Source: Lepturacanthus savala (taxonomy: Eukaryota > Chordata > Actinopteri > Scombriformes > Trichiuridae). Taken from it: a DNA stretch of 64,000 nucleotides. Below the pieces are notes generated by a model. It was not told the DNA's origin and made no database searches. It saw nothing but the letters and a program-made list of their open reading frames with translations. This document shows, piece after piece, positions 23,703 through 34,216 of the stretch. Position 1 is the stretch's first letter, and each line of letters begins with the position of its first letter. A program made the position numbers and the translations under genes. The stretch spans positions 33,067,920 to 33,131,919 of the forward strand of contig CM060463.1 of the NCBI GenBank assembly GCA_030544235.1, given 5' to 3'.

Positions 23703-24640
23703 ACAACAAAGGTATATGACAAAATGAAATAGTACATCACAACAATAAATTGTGTAACAATTTTCCCTAAAAGCCAACAAGGAAAAAAGCATGTAAAGCA
23801 TGTAAAACATGTACACAGGACAGAGTTGGTCTGGCCATAAGGGAGGACAGGGGCCTTAAGTAGCTGTATTAAAAAAAAAGAAGAGCGAGATAGATGTGTT
23901 ATCGGCCCATTTGATCGCGTGCACCCCCCCACACACACACAAACACACAATCGTTCCAATAAAATGATTTGCACCAGATCATGAAGGTTAATGGTTGATT
24001 TAGAATCTGTTTCTATTGGTTCGTTTAACACATGGGCGGTGCATTAATACTTATTATTGTGCTGGAGATAGCCAGAAAGTTAGTTTCATCTGTATTTGCC
24101 AGATGCTAAATTGGCATCCTAAATCTTTTATGTATTCTTTATGTAATGGTGTTCAGGTTTGATTACATGGAACCTCACTCCCTCATTGTCAGAGTGAAAA
24201 TAACAGGTCAGTGGATTGGACCTGGCCTTTGTGCAGCAGCTTGATGGCGACTTCCAGAAACAGAGCAGTGATGGACAGCTGCCATCTGTCATTCTTCTGG
24301 TATAACACTTTCAGACTCTGTCTCACACTCTCACACCACCAAGGAAAATCTCACCCCCCATCATACCTCCACTGTAACTACTTCTATGCTCGGCACAGTG
24401 TCCCTCTTTTTTCTTTTCTCTTTTTTTAAAAAAAAGAAGAGATGAGAATGAAGATTTCATACCATTAATTATCCTCAGTAAATCTGCCTCGGATGCCAAA
24501 TTAGTAATCGGGTGGTAGAACAAACAGATGGCATGATTTGGGCTCTAATGCTGGAACCTTTATCTACGTAAAAAGACCAAAGTGTCTCTAATCTCTCAAT
24601 AGAATATGCTTCATTGGAATAGGGAGGGTGGATAAGAGAG
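23703..24640. other. unique sequence; possible conserved non-coding block near its end
   Basis: The block 24440-24560 is repeat-free and contains ATTAATTATC and AAATTAGTAATC cores; it could be regulatory. Other short frames lack support. Confidence 0.3.
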
Positions 24641-25042
24641 TTAAAAGTCCCATATCGTGCACTTTTTTCAGTTTTATTTGAAGTTGTGATATCCCTTAGA
24701 AGATATATTTGCAGTTTAAAGTAACAAAAATCATCTCAATATAGTTTTACATCTCCTCTCTCAAGCTTCTCTCTGGAGCTCTAGAAAGAACAATGTGATT
24801 TCAGTTTGTCTCATTAATGTTTATGAGCCTCTATTCTGATTTGAATAGCTGTGAGCCATTGTGAGCGATGACTGTTTACGTGTGATATCATCAAATAATG
24901 GACATACAAACAAGCCATTTGAAGGAAAAGTTTCTGAATCCTAGCAATGGACATTTCTCCATGGATTGAGTGTATTTATATAATTCACAGGCCTTCTTTG
25001 TAGTATAAAAAACAATGAAAATGGCAATTTCCATGATATTAA
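24641..25042 (+). mobile_element. miniature transposon, copy 2 of a pair
   Basis: It starts TTAAAAGTCCCATATCGTGC and carries TTTATTTGAAGTTGTGATAT, TCTCTCTGGAGCTCTAGAAA, TGAATAGCTGTGAGCCATTG and CCATGGATTGAGTGTATTTA. These are the reverse complements of the blocks in copy 1 at 19559-19973. TTAA is present at 24641 and again at 25039-25042, fitting a TTAA target duplication. Confidence 0.75.
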
Positions 25043-25054
25043 ATCAATAATAAA

Positions 25055-25405
25055 GATATGGTGACACAGTGGCTAATGCTGTTGCCTCACAACATGAAGG
25101 TTGTAGGTTCAAGTCCTTGAGTTGGGAACTTTCTGTGTGGAGTTTGCATGTTCTCCCTGTGTCTTATGTGGCTTTTCTTCGGCTTCCTCCCACAGTCCAA
25201 AAACATGCTTAGGTTAATTACTCTAAAAATTGCCTGTAGGTGTGACTATATGAGTGAATGGTGTGTGCGCCCCACAATAGGCTGGCGACCTGTTTGGCGT
25301 CTTTCCCTGCCTGTCGTCTGAAGTACACTGGGATTGGCTGCAGCAGACCCCTGTGACCCTAGTGAGGAATAGGCGAGTATAGAAGATAACTGACCGACTG
25401 ACTGG
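25055..25405 (+). mobile_element. V-SINE, nearly full length
   Basis: The tRNA-like head (GGTGACACAGTGGCTAATGC, with box-B GGTTCAAGTCC at 25106-25116) is followed by the V-SINE core TTTCTGTGTGGAGTTTGCAT and GTTCTCCCTGTGTCTTATG. The body has CCCACAGTCCAAAAACATGC and AGGCTGGCGACCTGTTTGG. The 3' part is ATTGGCTGCAGCAGACCCC and GTATAGAAGATAACTGACCG, with a short GACCGACTGACTG tail. This is the most complete copy and the reference for the other six fragments in the window. It relies on LINE machinery for movement and codes for nothing. Confidence 0.9.
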
Positions 25406-25969
25406 AATCTATAATTATCCTAAATAGGAGGTTTTGCAGCAGTAAGATGTCAGAGGTAGTTTGAACTTCCTTCATAGTGTCATTAAACTGTCTTGAAAGC
25501 TCTTTCATGACATTAACATTGACTCTTTTTTACATTCTCCACAGAAAGTGAGCCTAGTCTCAAGTTGAAAAAATAATTCATTGCATCATTTTTCTTTTAG
25601 TGAACAAGGTTTAAAAGTGCAGGCACTGAACCATGCTTCTATAAATATGAACCATCTATAGAAATAGTAACATATTCAGTTTGTTGCTGCAGCATGCAGT
25701 AGAGGACATTCAAAATAGTCTGTATTGCTGTATAGTGGTAGCCTAGTTGGACAAGGTTAATTTTCCATTCCGGGTCACAGTTCATTTGAAAGTTCCCCTC
25801 CGAGCTGCCTCACTGGCCCAATCTGGCTGTAATCCCATTGCTCCCCTCACACGTGCATTGCTGCTAGTGATGGAAAGTAGGTGAGGCATTTTCAACATGT
25901 CCTGTATGTAAATGTATTAAAAGCTACTTATCTGTGAGCCACTCTATTACACATCCTAATTCTATACTG
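25406..25969. other. unique sequence, nothing recognised
   Basis: No repeat ends or supported frames. Confidence 0.4.
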
Positions 25970-26215
25970 AGTTATGAACCCTCCAGACCTCTGAGATCAT
26001 CTGGTATGAGTCTGCTTTCTATCCCCAGAGTCAAAACTAAACACTGAGAGGCAGCGTTCAGTTTTTATGCTCCACATATCTGGAACAAACTCCCAGAAAA
26101 CTGCAGGGCTGCTGCAGCTCTCAGTTCTTTTTAAATCAAGACTCAGAAGACTTTTCTGTTCTCTGCTGCCTTTTATCATCATCATGCAACAGAAGCATGG
26201 ATTTTACAGAAGTTA
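25970..26215 (+). pseudogene. L2-like LINE reverse-transcriptase C-terminus, copy A
   Basis: CCAGACCTCTGAGATCATCT, CTATCCCCAGAGTCAAAACT, AGGCAGCGTTCAGTTTTTAT and CCACATATCTGGAACAAACT belong to the last coding part of a fish L2-like LINE. Translation gives fragments such as FMLHISGTNSQKTAG and FKSRLRRLFCSLLPF, with stops and at least one frame change. The copy stops soon after the coding end. Copy B lies at 32155-32570 in the same orientation. Confidence 0.75.
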
Positions 26216-26759
26216 TTTAACTATATATGAAGAATAACATAGGCCATAATATGTACCCTTGGAACATCCCTCATGTAAAATCATTAGGTTCTGGCATAAT
26301 CCTATCAATATCACAGACTTGTGAGATGAGAAGCAGTTTGAACCTTATTACGCAACTTTGAGAACATTGAGGTGTAGAATAATCCATAATAATCCACTGA
26401 CAAAAAGCATTCTACAAATAAAATAATTTTTTCCCAATATTATCATTTCATTTTTTTTAATTGTAAACAGGATTGAGTGATAGCAGTTAGATCTCATTGT
26501 GAGTTCCATTCACTTGATCTTTAATGACCATTCTGTTCTGACAATGTCAATTATAAGCAGTTTATGGGAAAATGATCCCATCACTTGTAAAAGCTAATCA
26601 CCACAGGAAATGCATTTTTTTCCACAGATTTTTGTTCCCCCCACACCACACCAGGAAATGCATCGTCAGGAATGCTGTGTTTTTAGAAATATAATTTGAG
26701 TAGTATTACATAGTTTTAATGCAATCATCCAATTTACAAATAACAATACACCCCGCCCA
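26216..26759. other. unique A/T-rich sequence, nothing recognised
   Basis: A short CCACACCACACC stretch lies at 26641-26652; otherwise no structure was recognised. Confidence 0.4.
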
Positions 26760-26990
26760 GTTGAGATATTCTATTCAAAATCACAAATGTGAAATTCATG
26801 GTGGCAGTCGAGATGAAGTCTTTATGATTCATCCTCTGGGGACATTAAGCATTATGTACAAAATTTCATGGTAATCCATTCAATAGCTGAGCTATTTCAG
26901 TCTGGATTAAAGTGGTAGACCAATCAACCAACCAACTGATAGATGGGCATTAGCTTTCCTATAGCAATTCCACTAGCATTTAGGTAAAGT
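26760..26990 (+). mobile_element. dispersed fish repeat (ACAAAATTTCATGGTAATCC family)
   Basis: The order TTGAGATATTCTATTCAAAA, TCATGGTGGCAGTCGAGATG, GATTCATCCTCTGGGGACAT, TACAAAATTTCATGGTAATC, CTGAGCTATTTCAGTCTGGA and AAAGTGGTAGACCAATCAAC matches an abundant percomorph repeat, probably part of a LINE 3' region, that ends in (CCGA)n-like tracts, here ACCAATCAACCAACCAACTG. Confidence 0.6.
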
Positions 26991-28199
26991 GGTGCATCAC
27001 CAATCACAGTAAAAGAATTGTATATTGAATCCAATTGTGTATCATTGCTTTTTTCAGCAAGAGAGAAAGGAAGAGTGTTAGAGGGACTGTTGAGGCGATG
27101 AGGACAGATTCGCCTCTGGGTGGATCAGCCTTTTCTTATTGAACTCTACTGTGAAAAGGGGAGATCATCTATCTCTGAGAACAACAAGTCTTCCAAATTA
27201 TGCACTCCTGAATGAGCATTTTCAGAACGACCCATGGGAAGGTTTTGTAATCAGGCGCCTGTTTCAGCAGTGGTCGGCAAGACAATATAATTTGTCTGTG
27301 AATTCCAAAGTTGTTACAAATCAATGTTGAAAAATTTTATGACGTGACAGTGCTTTGGTTAAGATCTGATTAGGGCGAGGCACAGAAAATAGGGTTAGGG
27401 AAACTGCACCACTTCTCATAATTACTACAGCCGTTAAACATAACTACAAGTTGTTTTTTGTGATTGATATTATGACCTATTAGGGTTTTTTTTTTCTTTT
27501 TTTAGATTGGAGGGCAGGATCCTGAGAAAGACTCAATTACTTGCAATTACTTGTAGATGGACTGTGATTGTTTACTGTTAGTACTGCAGTTCTTTCCGTT
27601 CCAATTTCACTGATGCAGTATGTTTCCTGCATGCAAATGTGCTCATCATAAATGCCCAGTTATATTCTTCTGCTCATGGCGCTTATCTTAGAATGTAATC
27701 AGTGCATGCAATAACCCTGATTGTATTAGTTTCCATTTGAGTTAATTTAAACATGCTTGGAAAGATGAATTTACCCTTCCTGTAGTATATATATCTTGTA
27801 GTTTGTTGTTTTTTTATTCCGAAGGATAAAATGAAGCAACTTTACTGTTTTCTTTTGAAACTCCCCTCGTGACAACATCCTCTTGCCCTGAGGCCAGAGA
27901 GAATCTGTACATGAACAATACAATCACAGCCAGCCTGACTCTGCTGGATTCTCATGGTGGTGCTTCATTACAGCAGAGATATGTACATATTGTTTTAGTA
28001 TAGGGGATTTGATGACTTTATGCTAATTATGAGGATTATTCTATGAAATGAAGTTTAGGGATTTGCAAGAGACATTTTAAAACAGTAGGAAAAGAGATTA
28101 GAAGATATTAATATCAAAATATATTCATGTGATTTGTGTCTGGATAGGTTATCTGGATAATTACATCTAATCTGGTATTTCATTCATTTCAGAATAAAA
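26991..28199. other. unique sequence; possible conserved non-coding block
   Basis: The stretch 27600-27760 contains an octamer-like ATGCAAAT and two TGCATGCA-like motifs, with no repeat signature. No gene is supported. Confidence 0.3.
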
Positions 28200-28265
28200 T
28201 ATTTTTCCCTTGTCATTCTAATTATCATTCTATCATTCTAATTGTCATTCCTTTGTCATTCTTCA
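28200..28265. repeat. imperfect TCATTCTAATT tandem repeat
   Basis: TGTCATTCTAATTATCATTC is followed by TATCATTCTAATTGTCATTC and a partial third unit. It is a short, decayed minisatellite-like run. Confidence 0.7.
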
Positions 28266-30473
28266 TATTTGAGTTTTATTATACTTTATTTATACTCCTA
28301 TCCCACTATCTTTCTGAATTAAATAATATACCTTTTATCTTGCTACATTTCTTTAAAAACAGTTACTTATTTTTCATATAAAGATTTTATAAAATTTATA
28401 ATCAGTTTGAGAAATATGATTCATTGTTAGAGATTAAATAATAAACCCCAAATCCATCCAGTAAAACCATCTCCAGATGTGGTTTGGTATTTTAAGATGC
28501 ATATTTTTTCTTACACAGACAAGATATATAGGCTGGATTGTATAATGTATATCTAGTGCATGTATGCTTTAAGCCTATACACTGTGAATTCTGAGCATGC
28601 AAATTCATTCTTGACTGTGAGATGCAGCAACAAATCACCTTCTCAAAAACATTCAGAGGCATAACTGTTCTTCTGTAGACTGAAATTGCAAAACGCTGCT
28701 GTTGAAAACAACCATGGCTGGTTTCAGAAATGCCTCCCAAAAAAATCTGATCCTGGCCTTTTTTTCACAGTGCAACAAAATTAATGATCTTATTATCTTA
28801 ATGGCCATAATTTCATGCACAGCCGGTTACTAATGCTGCTGTTTGTTGTATCGCTGTGCTGACAATTCCCCTTTGATAAGCCATTTAACCATGCAGAAAG
28901 TTCATCCAGAACCAGTCATTTCAAGTGTTACAGTAAATTATAGTAAAGATTATCAGATGTCTGTCATTCACAGAGTACTTACACTTAATTATAGGGATCC
29001 CAGTAGCAGAGAAGTGAAGGGGAGGCAGGAGACCACTGACCACATGGGCATGTGGCCAAGATGTATCATTCTGTGGCATCATGGATAATTGAACAACAAA
29101 ATTGTAATTTCAGGGACCAGTGCTCAATGTCCACCCTGTTCCATTTCGAAAGTGAGCAGCTGATGATACACATCTGCTATGGTTTCAGATTAGTGTTTGA
29201 CTCATTGTCAAGTTTGAAAGTACACTCAAAGGAAATGAAAAAAGAAAAAAAAAACAATTGAGGTTAATGATGCTACTGCTGCACTGTGTAACTTCCTGAG
29301 CAGGTACAGTGGATCATCTCATCTAATGCTTTGCCTTACATTAACTGAAAAAAAACAACAATAATTAGATAGAAAGAAGGAATTATCAACTGAGACTTTC
29401 AGTTTCAGTTTTTTTGTGACTCGTTTGTCACATGGGTTTCAAACCTTCAATCTATTTGATCCTCTTAGTGCTGCCTAAAAACAACCGTATGAAACTAGGT
29501 ATTAAAATAAAACAAATGCGTCAAATGAAGTATTGCATTTTGCAAATGGTTTATTCTGTCATCACATTAAAATTAGTGTTACTGTTGTTGTTATGAAATC
29601 AAAATGCTATTTCCTAATCTTTAGACTATCCAAGTAAATAGAAAAACTTTGTTGTGTCATTTGGAATTATTTAACAAGCAATTCCTGTGATCCTAAAATA
29701 CAGTACAGCAGTAACTGTCACACTGATTGTGCCGGTTGTATGTGCCAAAATCTATTTATGTCTATCACGATTCAAGAAAGATGCAAAGAGACAGGCTTTG
29801 TATTTAGTCCATGCAGAAAATGTGCACTATGAGACAGAACATATTCAGTGAATGTACCACATCTACTCGTCTGTAATAACAATAAATTATTTCTCGAGAC
29901 AGTGACCTATGATAAAAAAAGCATGCACTCTTGAATGTGTGAGGTCATATGGAGGGTAAAGCTGCTGTAAACTCTGCCAACAGCATCTTGAGTGACCATA
30001 CAAATATCAATCTGAGCTTCAAATGGACTCAATGTATTCAGAGTTGCTCACCTTGTCAGTTATTGTACATTGTACATGTCATTTTATATAGAGATTGATT
30101 TATATAATGTGACAGTAACAGGTAATTCGGCAACAAAGTATATACACAGCAGTTGACACAAAAATCTTGCTCATTCTTTTACAGCATTGCTCCCAGTGGT
30201 CTAACATGTAAGGGTTAATCATCAAGTAGGAGTGTGTGTTAAACGTTTTCACTATGCATAACCTGGAGTCAAAGAACCTGGTCGCCTCTGTGAAGTGCAT
30301 AAAAACCGCTCAAGGCACGCCTACTCGTTGATTAACCAACTTGTGCCATGGTCATTTTGCCAGAGAAACAACAATAAGACCATTAATTTTTTGTTTTCGT
30401 TAGGTTTGCAATCACAATTTAAAGTTTTTCACATGAAATTGATTTTCTTCATCAGCTGCTGTTGTGTTTTCTC
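28266..30473. other. unique A/T-rich sequence, nothing recognised
   Basis: Several 60-80 codon frames overlap on both strands without domains or splice context. A short A-rich tract occurs at 29238-29255. Confidence 0.4.
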
Positions 30474-30773
30474 TCACAATCCACTCTTAAGTTTATCAAG
30501 TAGATTACTCAGCTGTGCTTGCAGCAGTTGATTACAGGTGAGATTGACAGCTGTGCTCTGGTGGATGAATTTAGAACGAGTTGGTCTTTTCAATCGCTGC
30601 TGCTTCTTTCCTGGTGCAGTCAGATCCATCTGTTTAATAATAACTCCTGTTTGATAGTAGCTCACATGTCTTGTTGTTAAGTTTGTCACTTCTGGAAGTG
30701 TTTCCATTACTGGAGGCACTTTGAGAAGTCCTTCATCAGGGGTCAATATCTGTTTATTCCTGTCAGACTCCAT
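30474..30773 (-). CDS. unidentified 99-codon open frame, possibly a gene-derived or transposon-derived relic
   Basis: The frame runs from ATG at 30773 to a TGA. Its composition is more protein-like than neighbouring frames: a charged, Pro-containing start (MESDRNKQILTPDEGLLKVP), a middle with GKKQQRLKRPTRSKF, and a Leu-rich amphipathic end (LLQAQLSNLLDKLKSGL) that could form a helix. No membrane span or catalytic motif is seen, and I do not recognise a family. No introns, promoter or poly(A) tail could be tied to it. It may be a fragment of a processed pseudogene or of a transposon protein, or chance. Confidence 0.25.
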   Translation of the reverse strand: MESDRNKQILTPDEGLLKVPPVMETLPEVTNLTTRHVSYYQTGVIIKQMDLTAPGKKQQRLKRPTRSKFIHQSTAVNLTCNQLLQAQLSNLLDKLKSGL

Positions 30774-30935
30774 CAGCCCATATTAGATTCAGAGTACACC
30801 TGAGTGAAACATGCCAGTGTCACTGTAAAGTGGAAATGTACTGGGGTACTGGACACTGTAGGTCAGTAGGGGATCACAGTCCAGTGATCATACATGATGA
30901 ACCAATAAATAAGGTGTGCTCCTACAAGTATATTA

Positions 30936-31509
30936 ATGCCCTTTTTACACAGACTTGGGGTGTATGGGGTGGATCGGGGGATTATGTTTTTATTCTATGA
31001 GGCTGTATTACAGGGCATAGTGAGGTGTGGGATGTCAGCATGGTATGCCAATCTCTCTGTACAGTTCAAATATAAGCTTGCTCGTCTGGTACAGGCTGCC
31101 ACGAAGGTTATGGGGAGGAATGAACACCAGTTCCTCCAGTCAATATATGAGCAATCTATTCCCAGGCAGCACAGTGAATAGTGACTGATCCATCTCATAT
31201 TCTCCACACTGAGCATGAGTCCTTACCCTCTGGCAGACGATATATAGTACCCCAATGTAAATCAACTGTTTTAAAAATTCATTTGTGCCTACCTCAATTA
31301 AAATTGTAAATAATGTTGCCTGAGGGTGCAGGGTTGTGCCCTAGCTTCATACTATGATGCAAGGAGTTGTGCAATTGATTCATGATATGATGCGTGGAGG
31401 TTGTGTAATATGTTGCTTGTTTTCACATTTCCCTGTGTTGTGCATGTGCTATATTTGTGATTTGTCATTTCTGCAGCATTTGCATTCCAGACAAATTTCC
31501 CTACAGGGT
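30936..31509 (+). pseudogene. LINE reverse-transcriptase C-terminal region and 3' UTR, 5'-truncated
   Basis: The frame from 30936 reads FLHRLGVYGVDRGIMFLFYE, then IVRCGMSAWYANLSVQFK and ARLVQAATKVMG. This is the familiar end of fish LINE polyproteins (LRxLGV...YKxVLxSVIxYGMxxWxGNLS). At about 31175 the frame breaks, and the next conserved block (DPSHILHTEHESLPSGRRY) continues in another frame. The 3' UTR ends CAGACAAATTTCCCTACAGG and GTTAATAAAGT, a typical LINE tail. The element is dead: 5'-truncated and frameshifted. A SINE is joined directly to its 3' end. Confidence 0.85.
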
Positions 31510-31547
31510 TAATAAAGTAGCGACTGTGTAATAAAGTAGCGACTGTG
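31510..31547 (+). repeat. 19-base tandem duplication at a LINE-SINE junction
   Basis: TAATAAAGTAGCGACTGTG occurs twice head to tail (31510-31528, 31529-31547). The unit joins the last bases of the LINE tail (TAATAAAGT) to the first bases of the SINE head (GCGACTGTG). Confidence 0.95.
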
Positions 31548-31790
31548 GCTCAGGGGTGTAGCAGCTGTCCACCGGTCAGTGATTGGAGGTTCAATTCCTG
31601 GTTGGTCCAGACTCCATGTCAATGTTTCCTTGGGCAAGATACTTCATGTGAATATGTGTGAATGATTAGTCTCCTGATGTGTGGTGAGCACCCTGTGTGG
31701 TAGCCATTACCATCGGTGTGTGAATGAACACTTGTAGTGTAAAGTGCTTTGAGTGGTTGAAAAGAGTATAATGTAACATTTAAAGTATAT
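31535..31790 (+). mobile_element. tRNA-derived SINE with L2-type tail
   Basis: The head GCGACTGTGGCTCAGGGGTG with box-B-like GGAGGTTCAATTCCTGG is followed by CTTGGGCAAGATACTTCATG, CCATCGGTGTGTGAATGAAC and GTAAAGTGCTTTGAGTGGTT. That matches a common teleost SINE whose 3' end mimics an L2 tail (GTAAAGCGCTTTGAGTGG). It is a different family from the V-SINEs in this window. Confidence 0.8.
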
Positions 31791-32154
31791 TGTGTCAGCC
31801 ATGTTTCAGCTTAAGTGGAATTTACAGAAGGACACATTCTTTTGAAATTACCAATAATGTAGTCTAAACAACCAAAGTGTAAACTAGTTAACACCATGTA
31901 ATGCTTATGTGGTGGAAAATAGACTGTACAAACTATGTTACAAAAGTACAAATTGAACATTTCTGCCACCAGAAAACATATTTGTTCTTGTTGTATATTT
32001 AGTAGTAATAAATTGTGTTTTTATAAGATAAGATTTACTTAATTGTCTCACAATGAGGGGAATTCACATCACTATACATCTTAATGAAAACTGGTTAGTT
32101 ATTGGAAATAATGACAAGTCTTCTTGGGTCTCTAGAGCAGTGAGAAGAAGGCTG
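31791..32154. other. unique sequence, nothing recognised
   Basis: Nothing beyond A/T-rich unique sequence is seen. Confidence 0.4.
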
Positions 32155-32570
32155 ATGGATCAGTATCACACCCCTCCTTTCTGTCCCCAGAGTCTAAACT
32201 AAACACAGAGAAGCAGCGTTCAGTTTTTATGGTCCACATATCTGGAACAAACTTTGAAAACTGCAGCTCTGCTGCAACTCAGGTTATTTTTAATCAAGCA
32301 TGCAGCTGCCTTTTATTAAATCAGATAATCATTAATATCTTGCACTGCACTGTAATTTGTATTCTTATATTTAAATTGTCTTATTCTAATTTAAATTATT
32401 TTTTATTCTTTAGACTCTTTAATGACTTTTGATTGTATGTAAATGTTCTTTGATATTGTGTTTCTTTTACCCTTTATCTTCATGGTATTAATGTCTTATT
32501 TGTTGTAATTTCAACTATCTTGTGTTTGAAATGTGCTATACTAATAAACCTGCCTCACATTGCCTCACAA
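32155..32570 (+). pseudogene. L2-like LINE reverse-transcriptase C-terminus and 3' UTR, copy B
   Basis: TTTCTGTCCCCAGAGTCTAA, GAGAAGCAGCGTTCAGTTTT and CCACATATCTGGAACAAACT match copy A at 25970-26215 almost base for base. Relative to copy A, a deletion removes part of the segment after ACAAACT. The 3' UTR is kept here: TTGATTGTATGTAAATGTTC, TTTGAAATGTGCTATACTAA and TAAACCTGCCTCAC. It is 5'-truncated and interrupted by stops. Confidence 0.8.
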
Positions 32571-33144
32571 ATGATGTGACTTGTATAAACTGTGCACCTC
32601 TGCAACAGTGTATGCTGGGCTAGCTGCTAACTGAGGGTTACATAATGTTACTGTTGTACTGTTCACCACCTTAAAAGACTTGTGAGAAACCAAGCGAGCC
32701 TTTTCACTGCAGCAGCAGCAATCTAGGATAAGCCTGTTTAATACCAGCCTCTTCAAACACAGTGCCAGTGCGAGTCAAAGGTTAATGAAAGGGCACCTGG
32801 TTGGGGAGGATGAAGACATGGCAGCAGCCAGAACTAGGGGGATTAGCCCTGTTCTCTTATCAAAGGGATCCCCAGCTAGCGAGGCTCAATCTGGATTTTG
32901 TGTGGAAATCTGTCTCCATCGCAGAGATATTTGGTCGTGGAGCAGGCTAGCTGGGCTCTTCATCTTCTCTCACAAGCTCCACTTTCTATATTAACTCACT
33001 TTCACTGCGTTAACTCTATGACAAATTAGGGTACAGACGAAAGTTAATTATGAAGAGTTTCTTTGTCCAATTATTGCCATTTTTCAGTCTTTTCGAGTGC
33101 ACAGTACTGACTGCAATTCAAAAGGCAGCAACAAGGTTTGCATA
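32571..33144. other. unique sequence, nothing recognised
   Basis: Short frames at 32785-32994 and 33050-33250 lack support; the second runs into the Tc1 terminus. Confidence 0.4.
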
Positions 33145-33340
33145 TACGGTACAGGCCAAACGTTTGGACATGCCTTCTCATTCAATGTATTTTCTTTATT
33201 TTCATGACTATTTACATTGTAGATTCTCACTGAAGACATCAAAACTATGAATGAACACATGTTTACAGTGTTATGTACTTAACAAAAAAGGTGAAATAAC
33301 TAAAAATATGTTTTATATTCTAATTTCTTCAATATACCCG
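33145..33340 (+). mobile_element. Tc1-like transposon terminal fragment
   Basis: It starts TATACGGTACAGGCCAAACG then TTTGGACATGCC, followed by CATGACTATTTACATTGTAG, ATTCTCACTGAAGACATCAA and AACTATGAATGAACACATG. This is the 5' terminal region of a well-known vertebrate Tc1-like family (TACAGTACAGGCCAAAAGTTTGG-type end). The transposase and the opposite terminus are absent. A flanking TA fits a Tc1 target site. Confidence 0.8.
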
Positions 33341-33477
33341 CAGCAACACTAGTCTGATGATACAGGATGGGATATTATGGGATACTATGTTATGGCTGCT
33401 GTTTGGTTGATGTTTTTGAATGATCATTCCTGATCATGAATGATCATGACCATCTTGTTACAAGGTTGTGACACTGA

Positions 33478-33720
33478 GGGGCTTTCACATTGTCCTCATT
33501 TAGTCGCTTTAAACAGACTAGAGTTTGTTTCCTTGGATAGTTCCACTTCCTTTGTCCAGGTGTGAAAGCTCATAGAACTCTGGTCCAAACAAACAAACTC
33601 TGGTCCGCTTGAAAATGGGGGGTCTCGGTTCGTATCAAGTGAATCCTGATCTGGTTCTATCCTCGGTTGGTTTGGTGTGAATGCTCACCGAACCAAACAC
33701 AGGACCAAATGTACATTTTA
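33478..33720. mobile_element. non-autonomous DNA element (GGTCTCGGTTCG family), partial
   Basis: TTCACATTGTCC, CAGACTAGAGTTTGTTTCC, CTCTGGTCCGCTTGAAAATG, GGGGTCTCGGTTCGTATCAA and GGTTTGGTGTGAATGCTCAC resemble a common fish miniature element rich in GGTCCG/GGTTCG motifs with TTCACAC-type ends. The repeated CTCTGGTCC motif at 33571 and 33599 is part of it. Confidence 0.5.
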
Positions 33721-33949
33721 TATTTATTTATATTTCAGAACCAGCATTTGTACAGAGGGAGGGATGGTTCTGATCTGCTGGTGAGAATACTATTCTCATT
33801 ATTGAGCCAAACATCAGGAGTTTTTTATGATATATCAGGTCTACTTTATATAAACAACTCAACATCTATCACCAGCGTGGTGTCTCCGCTTCAACAACAT
33901 CTCCGCAAATCTGCGGAAATATGACCGTGATTCCAGTGACTCGACTCGA

Positions 33950-34216
33950 CTGCCATGTGTTGCCTGATGCAGGCATAATGACGCACCAAAAAAAAAAAAA
34001 AAGTAAACCAACATGTCTAAACAGAGACAAGTCGTATAACGTGATGTCGAATATCCATTTAATATGACAAATAAAACGTTTATTTAGACCTCTTTATTGG
34101 GTCTGAAAATCCCACTTTGAAAAAACTTTATAAAAAAAAAAGCGCCGCCATCACATTTTTTAGCTTGCGCACCCCAGAGTGGCCACGTGCGTACCCCACA
34201 TTTTGGGAATCCCTGG
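33950..34216 (-). mobile_element. hAT-like terminus fragment
   Basis: On the minus strand the sequence begins CCAGGGATTCCCAAAATGTG, a hAT-type end (CAGxGGTTCCCAAA), followed by GTACGCACGTGGCCACTC and GGGTGCGCAAGC. The partner terminus was not found, so the inner boundary is a guess. Confidence 0.45.

Noticed and set aside
28200..28265. CRISPR-like repeat array
   Set aside because: Short imperfect direct repeats with no constant spacers, in a vertebrate genome; a decayed simple repeat.
31535..31610. tRNA gene
   Set aside because: It is the tRNA-derived head of a SINE, followed by the SINE body and L2-type tail.
33415..33455. Functional palindromic site in the GATCAT repeats
   Set aside because: Short overlapping ATGATCAT palindromes in A/T-rich DNA are expected by chance and show no wider organisation.
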